Positions 55,591 through 64,000 of a DNA stretch of 64,000 bases are shown one piece after another. Both the position numbers and the translations under genes were made by a program. The DNA is from Mercenaria mercenaria (taxonomy: Eukaryota; Mollusca; Bivalvia; Venerida; Veneridae): positions 82,352,001-82,416,000 of the forward strand of contig NC_069362.1 in NCBI RefSeq assembly GCF_021730395.1, in the 5' to 3' direction. The first letter of the stretch is position 1. Every line of letters begins with the position of its first letter. Under the pieces are notes generated by a model. It saw nothing but the letters and a program-made list of their open reading frames with translations. It made no database searches and was not told where the DNA came from.

Positions 55591-58500
55591 GTCACGTGAA
55601 TTTCGTGAAATATTTCGGCGTATATCCTGATTTTGTTGAATTTGACACCTGTATTGATGATATTCTGCCTGATGACTATAGTAGACGCAACTTGACCCCG
55701 ATGGTTGACCTCTGCATTATAATACATAATGAAGCACAACCTATTATTGAAAAGGAGTGTACGTAAAACACGAGCTGCACGAGAAGAAGGAAATATAATT
55801 TTGTGTAAATATAAATTAGTATATTGGAAAGTTTTAATTGATCAAATGTAAGTATATATACTTTGATACTGCACTGTATACAAACTAATTCCATATAAAT
55901 ATACACGGCAACCCTAAGCACACTTGATTTCTATAATGAAATAACCGATATGAATAATCAGCCTAAGGTCAACCATCGCGGTCAAGTTGCGTCTACTATA
56001 TCAGATTGATACTGGTATGCAGAGATTTTCTCAAGATCAAGGTCATTTAAATAATAATGGTCGTTTACTGTTAGATTTGTGTAGGCAAACAGGTTTGAGA
56101 TTAGTTAACGGCAGAATAGGTAACGATATGAAGGTGGGAAAATATACTTGTGTCACTAACAGAGGTTGTAGTGTTGTTGATTATCTATTGTGTAAATATA
56201 ATATGTTTAAGAATATTTCATCTTTTAATTTTGATGATCCAAACATAATGTCAGATCACTGTTTAATGAATGTTACATTCAGTTTTGATACAGTTATAGA
56301 TAAAATATGTAGTAATACAGATAACACATATGAAAATATTTCTTATAAGTACTTGTGGAATACGGAAGAAAAGAATACATATGTTAAAAATTTAAATAGG
56401 CCTGAAAATTTAGCGTCTTTGGATAATTTGTCAACACATATTAGCATGAGTGATAGTCAGTTTGATATTGACCAGTGTATACATGAATTTGAAGGCTTTT
56501 TCGGAAATGCAGCTTCACCTTTTGTTAAGAGAATAAATACACGTAATAATGTGAATGTTGGCTATAGTGAACGTAATCAGCCATGGTTTAATGAACACTG
56601 TTTTGAAAAAAGGGATATATTCTTACAATGTTTAAATAGATATAGAGCATGCAAAAATGATGTAAATAGAATACATATGGTCAAAGCCGGATCAGAATAT
56701 AAAAATGTCATTAGAAAATGTAGATTTAATTATGACAAAAATAAAACAGATAAACTTATATACGCTAAACAGAAAAATGCACGTTTGTACTGGAAAATGT
56801 TAAAAGAAGCTTCAGGTGTAAAACAGTGCAATATATCATTATCAACTTTTGAAAGGTATTTTCAAGCAATTAATGATCCGGAGGACAGGTTTTTCACCCC
56901 GGACGAAGATGTACTACATTTTATCGAACATTACGAGAGAAATGAATATATGGTTATGTTTGAAGAATTGAATATATGTATTACTTTTGATGAAATTAAC
57001 TTAGCAATTAAACAGTTGAAACAGAATAAATCTGCTGGGCCGGATTTGTTACTGAATGAGTTTTTTTATAGTAGGTAAAGATGTTTTATTACCTGTATTA
57101 TATACTTTGTTCAACAAAATATTTGAAGTAGGTTATTTTCCAGATAGATGGTCCGAAGGTTATGTGATACCACTGCATAAGAAAGGAAGTATAAATGATG
57201 TCACAAATTATAGAGGTATTACATTATTAAGTACATTAGGTAAACTGTTCACACGCATTATTAATAATAGGTTGACATCATGGGCAGAAAATTATCGTAT
57301 ATACATTGAAGCTCAGGCAGGTTTTAGATTAGATATGAGTACAGTAGACAACATTTTTGTTTTAAATGGTTTAATATCACATGTTCTCAATCAAGGAAAA
57401 ACACTTTTTACTCTTTTTGTTGACTTTACAAAGGCATTTGATTATATTGTACGTGACAATCTTTGGTATAAATTAATAAATATAGGACTTCGAGGAAAGA
57501 TTTTGAACATTGTACAGTCAATTTATGACTCAGTTAAATCACGGGTAAAGTATTGTAATAGTTTAAGTGAAGAATTTACATGTGTACTTGGTGTAAGATA
57601 GGGCGAATGTTTATCTCCCTTTCTCTTTTCAATATTTATTAATGATTTAGAAGAGAAATTTGTGTATAACAACCTTAATGGTATAGATGTCGATATGTTA
57701 AAAATATTTATGTTATTATATGCGGATGATATAGTTATATTTGCTAATTCAGCTAATGAACTACAAGATAGTATAAATTTGTTGCAGCAGTATTGTAATG
57801 AATGGAAACTTCGTGTTAATGTTACTAAGACAAAAATTATTATATTTAGAAAAGGGGGTTAAGTTTCACGTGATGTAAGTTTTTATTATGAGGCTGAACC
57901 AATAGAAATAGTTTCTAAATTTAGTTATTTAGGGGTAGTGTTTACCCCTGGTGGTTCTTTCGCTACTGCACAACATACATTTTCCTGTCAGGCCCAGAAA
58001 GCATTGTTCCAGTTGAATAAATACCTATACAAATTTACATTTATAACGCCAAAGCATAAATTAGAATTATTTGATAAATTAATTTCACCTATTTTGAACT
58101 ATTGTTGTGAAGTATGTGGTTTTGCAAACGATTTATCAATAGAAAGAGTACATATGCAGTTTTGCAAGAAAATTTTAGGAGTTAAGAAAACCACACAGAA
58201 TGATTTCATTTATGGAGAACTTGGTCGTGTGTCTTTTAAAACTGTACAACTGCTTAGAATAGTTAAATACTGGTTGAGAATTTTACAAATGAGTGAGCAC
58301 AAGTATGTAGCTATTGTATATAACTTGTTAAAAAATGATATGGAAAGATATCCTAATAAAACAAATTGGTGTACGTTACTTAAGAATTTATTATGTTCCT
58401 TAGGTGTGGTAGATGCTTGGATTTTTCAAGGTGTTGGCAATGTTACAATGTTTTTGTCTGTTGTTAAGCAAAGACTGAATGATCAATTCATTCAAAATTG

Positions 58501-58924
58501 GAATTCGAGACTTAATAATTCTGATAGAGCCCGTTTCTATAAAACGTTTAATGTATTTCAATTTCAACCATATTTGGAATGTTTTACGGTCAATAAGTTT
58601 TGTCAAGCATTAACTAAATTACGAGTCTCATCACATAGATTACAAATTGAAGCTGGAAGATGGATTAGACCTGTAAGAATTCCTATTGATGAAAGAAAAT
58701 GTTTTGTTTGTAATCAATTGGAAGATGAATATCATTTTGTTATTGAATGTAGTTTATATAATGATATAAGAAAGCAGTGTTTACCACGAAAGTATTGGAA
58801 TAGACCGAGTATGATGAAGTTTGTTGAACTTATCCAGTCAGACAATAAGAAAATCATAAGAAATTTAGGAATGTTTATTTATCATGCATTTGTCTTAAGA
58901 GATTCTACATTATATGGAAATTAA
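55591..58924 (+). pseudogene. LINE 2 endonuclease-RT ORF (interrupted)
   Basis: The endonuclease part reads YPDFVEFDTCIDDILPDDY, is cut by the MITE, then continues QIDTGMQRFSQD...LRLVNGRIGND...GCSVVDYLL...SDHCLM (the APE-type SDH motif). The RT part has SAGPDLLLNEFF, one extra T in the T-run near 57066 (frameshift), NYRGITLLSTLGKLFTRII, AQAGFRLDMSTVDN, FVDFTKAFD, a TAG at 57599 in place of the Gln of the usual RQGEC, LLYADDIVIF, a TAA at 57860, then a 328-residue open C-terminal part. This ends with a zinc-knuckle-like CX2CX7HX4C (KCFVCNQLEDEYHFVIEC). Catalytic residues are kept. Three point breaks plus one insertion. Confidence 0.9.
55679..55998. mobile_element. 320-bp MITE with TA duplication inside the LINE endonuclease
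   Basis: The ends TAGTAGACGCAACTTGACCC and TAGTAGACGCAACTTGACCG (complement) pair over about 34 bases with one mismatch. TA is at both borders (55677-55678, 55999-56000). Removing 322 bases gives the continuous reading DDYQIDTG, which fixes the borders. Tc1/mariner-type target; the family is not recognised. Confidence 0.88.
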
Positions 58925-59380
58925 TGTCCTTATTGCTCATAGTGATATGTGAAATAAGGCATAGATTATATTGGTCATTACGTGACCTTCTCCGGTTCTG
59001 ATACTGTTAACATGAATAAAATAACTTAAAAGAAATTGAAATTAGTTTACAGTTATTAGTTTATGTAAACGTTAAATGTTATAGTATACAAAATAACATA
59101 TAGGTAGTTAAACTTCAATTTTAATATTATGATGTTAATAGTACTATCTATTTAAGTGTCCTGAAACACATAACACTGTACTTAAACTCACTGATTATGT
59201 CGATATGTTTTCACTGTTATGCGCATTATGTAGTAAAAGATATTTATGGCAAATGATCTATATTTAAATATTACATGTTTTCACACTGTTTGTTCATCAT
59301 GTATTATTGTGTGTTATTATCCTCATGTATTTATAAATGCAATGGATTTAAATAAAGTATCTATCATTATCTATCATTAT

Positions 59381-61329
59381 AAGTGTGAACTGATATTGTT
59401 CTCACCACTCGAGGTTTATGATTGGCAGCAAACAGTCTGTAATGGTGTATGTTGTGCTTGTATTTTAGTTATAGCTTGCTTCAACGAAACAAACTGGCAT
59501 GAAAATCGCTTGTCTAGAATATTAGTTTATTTTATTATAAAATAAATGTTGTTTTTGGTTTATGTTTTCTATTCTACGCAGGTTATGTTAAGTTTTGAAT
59601 ATATATAATGTGTGTTTGTTAATTCTAAGTAAATCACTCCGATTGTTAGTTGTAAAGCTACAATTTTGGTTGTATCTGTTCGGTTCTGGTGTTGTCTTTT
59701 TTAATAAAATCTTAAACACCAGATAAAATTAGAAATTTTATTAATCATTCACGCCTGTGTTTTACACAAACTTGAAACATTTTATCTTAACATGATTAAA
59801 TTTACTTTTAGTCTCGTTTCAGTTCATATTTACCCAGATACTAGATCGCTTGGAACCATACGAAGAACATTATATCGATTGTTGAAATATGAATTTACTT
59901 CGCGAACAATTGTACACTTATATGCTGCCAATTATATACCTTATTCCTACTTTTATTGTTTCTTTTTTGTCTTGTTGAAGGTAATTGAGATTAGAGAATA
60001 ATTGATTTACTCACAGCTTTAGCGTGAGTAATATGTAGATTCTGACTCCAGTTGCTGGACATCACATGTCATTTATTCCTATAACGAAGAAATCATCAAA
60101 AGTGATCATTTTAACCAAATCAGGGGCAATAACTCTTGTCATACTAGGTTGATTTTCATAAGATTTACAGGGGAAGCAGCAACACTCACATTCGCACAGG
60201 AGCTCGGAGCCATGATCATATTTTTCCTGCGCGGTTTTGCCTTTATACCGTGACCGTTGGACCAAACTCAAAGAATATGGTCTTATTTTGCCCAAATCGT
60301 AATTTTCATAAATTACCGTCAAGGTGCCGGTAGAGTATCCGAGTTTGTGAGTAATTTTTAAAAGTTGAGATTATGGAAAATTTGGATTATATTCGTGAAG
60401 GCCGTAAGCTTTGGCAATATATAAAGGCCGGATAAGGCAGAAAAATCTGCGTTCCCGACCTCGAGCTCCTGTGTCACATTCAATGCGGACGGACGGACGG
60501 ACAACACCAGAACAATTCATAATCGGTAAATTCGTGTTACTTGTTAAAATCATATTATGTCAATACATTTACATAAATTGGAAAAATATGCCACAAACAC
60601 TAGGGGTGTGGAACAGTTGGTCTCCCCTCCCCCAAACTATTACGCACCTGTGTAACATTTTCCCTCTTAATTGTATATATGACACTTATCATGCAACAGA
60701 AGGTCTGAAGTAAAACTGTTTAAAATCATCTCTCAATGTGTGTGCTTAGAGATGATTTTTTTTTCCAGTTTAGCTCAGCCCGCGTCTCCGTCGGGATATA
60801 CATGACTGAAAGGTTATACCAGTGCGTGGTAGTTGGGACTGGGGGAGGGCAAGAGTTCCACAGCCCATGAACTTTGGCCAAGCGGCGTGGTATGTCAAGA
60901 TATAATGACATTTCATTTTTTTGCGACTGACACCATTTAGACACCACTATTACTATTAGACCTTCCTGGTTTTGGACAATAGTAAATTTAGTTAAATGTG
61001 TATAAATAAAAAATATCATGAAAAATCAGGAACAACTGATACGTATTAGACCGTCCTGTGAAAAATGTAGTAAAATGAATTAAGAATTTAACCAAACTTG
61101 AAAAAAACAAAACAAACAAGAAATATCTTTAAAAAATGATTGTCGGCGAATTGTAATAAGGAAAGAAATTTATGAATTTTTCATCTAACATTCATCTTTC
61201 ATCTAACATTTTTCAAATTGCAAAACTAAACACCGCACTTTAACAACTTAAATGGTTCTCTTTTAATTTTCGCAAAGGTTTCGTAGGGTTGCAATTTTGT
61301 TTCGTTTATCCTTAGACGAATAATTACAG
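59381..61329. other. Mostly unique AT-rich sequence with a repeat remnant
   Basis: Near 60400-60510 a GCGGACGGACGGACGGACAA stretch marks the decayed 3' side of an AACAAGAG-type element. The rest shows no exon, RNA gene or element end that I can support. Confidence 0.4.
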
Positions 61330-61740
61330 CAGTAGTTTGATGAAGATTCATGAAGCGGTTCATGAGAAGAGGTCATTAAACGTGTTTATATTTTTAGCTA
61401 AATTAGTCCCTATCCCCATTTGTAACAAAATAGCAGGAGACCTTACGATATTGTTACACATCGAGTTTGATAAAAATCCATTACATTTTAGTGGTTATTG
61501 CGAAGAAAGGCATATCTACTTTTAGCTATAGTGGTCCCTAATAGAGCCCAAGTTTCTATATAAATAAATTTGGAAGAGGACCTTATAATGATGCTCCAGA
61601 CCAAGTATGACAAAGATCCACCAAGCTGTTCATGAGACGCTGTATAAAGGCATTTCTAGTTTTAGCTCTAGCAGCCCCTAAAAGGGGTTAAATGTCCCAG
61701 CTGAACAAAGTTGGCTGCGGGCCTAATGAAGATGCTACAT
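61330..61740 (+). repeat. Tandem body like that at 7.1-8.1 kb
   Basis: Three units of 'tttttagctaaattagtcccta...agaccttatgatgctccagaccaag...gatccaccaagctgttcatgag'. No ends visible. Confidence 0.55.
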
Positions 61741-62699
61741 TCTTTTTTATTTATTATCTTTATTTATTTCTAAAATAGGCCAACTGCTTTAACAAATGCA
61801 TATTCGCTTTTCATGAATCTTTGGACAATGACGTCACACTTATAAAAAGTGAAGGTCAAGCAAAACATACAATTGTAATTATTTCAATATTTCTGTTTCA
61901 TAAGCAAAGTTTGACCGTAGTCATATCACATAGATAAACTGTATGCAGCGTACCTTCATTTCAGTGTAATGAGATACAGTCATTATATAGCATATATACA
62001 ATAAAACAGATTTCAACTGAGTTCAATATTTGCATACCATACTAAAGAAAAATATTCATATATAATAAATCAGTTAAATAATTTATAACAAATATATCAA
62101 AGCAAACAAGTACTCATTTAAATATGCAATCTGATAAGTCACAAAAGCAAGAAACCTTTTCATATACAGACGACAATTGTAACAAGGAAAATCATTTAAA
62201 AAGCACTTCTCTACATAAAAGACTCTTATCACACCCTTATTCATGTGATACGCAGACCGTATTCAGCTCTTTCTTTAATTTGATATATGTTGGTATTTGA
62301 ACAGGTTTTTATCATATTTATTAAACTTACTTATCATTTTGAGATATATCAATATTCTTGCTAAATATACTGAGCCAAAGTTAGCTTTAAAACTGTGAAC
62401 AGCGTTGTTTAGGATAAACGCTTTGTCTACATTTCACTCAGCGTAGCACAATCAACAGAGTGAAAGAAATTGACACTTTCGTCCAATCACAGGCAGAGTG
62501 TTGCATAAATCTTCCATTTTGATAAATTATCTATAATGCGTTATCAAGTAGTTTGATTTGCAAAATGAAGTCACGTGACATAGGTAACGAAAACGAATTT
62601 AGACGGCGTCGCCGAAAAACAAAAACGCAATCCCTAAAGTATTATTAAAATTAAAACGTAATAGGACAAAGATATTCATACGAATATATATAAATGATA
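61741..62699. other. Intergenic, nothing recognised
   Basis: AT-rich sequence before the PDZ gene. No ORF, RNA or repeat end seen. Confidence 0.4.
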
Positions 62700-62858
62700 C
62701 GGTTAATAGTAAGCAAATGTGATTGCGAGTCCCGCCCACCTTTTCCCGCGAACTGACGTTAAACGCGATACAGTTCATAGCTCGTGTGCAGAAGGGAAAG
62801 TTGTGTATTGTAGAGTGTTGTAATCTGGTGGGATATTTTCGCAAAAAATTAGTTAAAC
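62700..62858 (+). promoter_or_regulatory. Probable promoter/5' UTR of the PDZ gene
   Basis: Locally CpG-richer than its surroundings, with a GC-box-like CCCGCCC at 62731-62737 and TTTCCCGCG at about 62742. Both sit within 130 bases of the start codon. An in-frame TAG at 62850 shows coding begins downstream. The transcription start is not visible. Confidence 0.35.
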
Positions 62859-62981
62859 ATGGAAGATCAACAGCAGCCAGAAATTATGAGGGTTCATCTG
62901 TCCAGGCCCGATTCTGGTATGTCATGGGGCTTCAGACTGCAGGGCGGAGTGGATTTTAATACACAGTTATCTGTACAAGGG
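62859..62981 (+). CDS. First coding exon of a PDZ-domain protein (Zasp/PDLIM-like), partial gene
   Basis: ATG at 62859, 41 codons, then a donor GGGGTAAGC with phase 0. The peptide has a short acidic, Gln-rich lead (MEDQQQPEIM), then RVHLSRPDSGMSWGFRLQGG and VDFNTQLSVQG. This is the first strand, carboxylate-binding loop (WGFRLQGG) and second strand of a PDZ domain. The wording matches the N-terminus of Zasp/LDB3 and PDZ-LIM proteins (LSR.D...PWGFRLQGG.DF..PL.I), which bind alpha-actinin at Z-discs and adhesion sites. SYNPO2-like proteins share WGFRLQGG and are the main alternative. The domain ends in exons beyond the window. Confidence 0.82.
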
Positions 62982-64000
62982 GTAAGCGGCATTCTTTTTT
63001 GATGTTTTTCAAGGTAAACAAATCATAGGTATATAGATTAATATACAAGGATACGCTACTGTATGTTTACACTATGGATTTACAGTAAGGATTATACAGG
63101 TTGCTTGTGTATTGATTAAATTGGCTACGTAAACAAGTTAGATCAGATATCTAAGTTTATAATTTTGTTTAAAGACACAATGTGCTTTTTGATCAGTATG
63201 ATTGACAGTCGATGTAATATAATATCTCAGGAAATAGGTAAACCTAGCAGCCAGTATACTCTACCAGCCTCACTCTCATACCAGCCTCACTCTCATACCT
63301 GCCTCTCTATATATGGCATACTACCTGATTATAAATCCTAGCAACATATGAAAGTCGACTCCAGATTTCCCCAGGTTTTTCATACTGTACCAGTATATTT
63401 ATGCTGTATGCATGCAGCTGCATGCCTGATCATACAATTACATAACTATATACCAGGCCATCGTGTTTTATTTTCAAATAGATCAATACTACAATGTTCT
63501 CATTATTGGAGTTATACTTGTAACATCAAAAGTGGTGTACATACATGTGTTACCTAAGTGCATCCAGAGTTCAAATATATGTCAGTTTTGTTACAAACTT
63601 TAATACCTTGGGGATTCAAAAATTCAAATTCCTGTGATAGATAATGATTTCAAATCGATCTGGTAAAACTATTTCAATATCACATAAAAATCTATTGTTT
63701 AGTTGGACTTAAAAGGCATAAAAATAGAGAAAAAAACTGTACAATGTAAACCTCTAATATAATTACCAACATTTTTGTTTTTAGCAACAAATGAATCTAA
63801 AAAGAAATTTTATGTACAGTATACCAAGTGAATGATAACTTTATTTTATATATATCAAACCAGTAAATATGTGTTATAATTGTATGCATAAGATCAGATG
63901 ATATTTAATATCTTTATTTGCATAAATGTAGTTATACAAATTTGAACTCCACTGCTACAGGTATAAAATACATCTATAGTGGTTACTGATCATGAAGTCA
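62982..64000 (+). other. Intron 1 of the PDZ gene (continues past the window)
   Basis: AT-rich, with a short repeat of CCAGCCTCACTCTCATA near 63262-63300. No second exon in PDZ phase was found before the edge. Confidence 0.6.

Larger units (their letters stand above)
55591..59380 (+). mobile_element. LINE copy 2, 5'-truncated, with nested MITE
   Basis: Endonuclease C-terminal half, RT, C-terminal domain and a 456-bp 3' region. The last ends in AATAAAGTAT and two copies of CTATCATTAT (59361-59380), taken as its tail. A MITE occupies 55679-55998. The 5' edge coincides with the right border of the foldback element. Confidence 0.82.

Noticed and set aside
62723-62959. 78-residue plus-strand ORF
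   Set aside because: It overlaps the PDZ exon in another frame and lacks any family resemblance.

Overview
The window looks like nuclear DNA of a bivalve mollusc. It is AT-rich and intron-rich. Most of it is dispersed repeats with tandem bodies built on TGACCTTTGACC-like motifs, of the kind I remember from clam genomes. It also holds mollusc-type tRNA-derived SINEs and CR1/Jockey-group LINEs. The species is an inference; nothing here names it. I saw no LTR retrovirus-like element, no Polinton, no CRISPR and no prokaryotic gene.

Three host genes are supported by exons that splice in phase. (1) COX19 on the minus strand has three coding exons (15849-15756, 11050-10939, 8518-8452). They give a 90-residue twin-CX9C protein, the length of human COX19. 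(2) A TEFM-like mitochondrial transcription elongation factor, also on minus, has exons 35114-34746, 30572-30426 and 30067-29576 (334 residues plus stop). Its first exon was not found. (3) At the right edge, a plus-strand first coding exon (62859-62981) encodes the start of a PDZ domain of the Zasp/PDLIM type. The rest of that gene lies outside the window.

The rest is mobile DNA. From 3.7 to 44.8 kb, much of it in or near the COX19 and TEFM introns, is a superfamily of non-autonomous elements with one shared plan. Each has a 5' end AACAAGAG or AACTAGAG, a short 5' hairpin, a family-specific subterminal word, a tandem body, then a 3' hairpin whose stem repeats that word, and an end in (C)TAAAAA or TAATTA. 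I label the families A to I. The plan resembles Helentron-associated (HINE/DINE-1/pearl) elements. They nest in each other: B1 (22903-25955) contains G and B2, and B2 contains a TIR element with a tRNA-like core. Other elements are a Mutator-like MITE (10331-10897), several foldback MITEs, SINEs with flush target duplications, and a broken CR1 LINE (19.7-22.7 kb) split by a B element.

From 50 to 59.4 kb lie a 1.9-kb TIR element with nearly identical 45-bp ends and two related 5'-truncated LINEs with APE/RT parts. A long foldback element sits between the two LINEs. A TA-flanked MITE sits in the endonuclease of the second LINE; without it the reading frame is restored. From 59.4 to 62.7 kb there is mostly unique, AT-rich DNA leading to the PDZ gene promoter.
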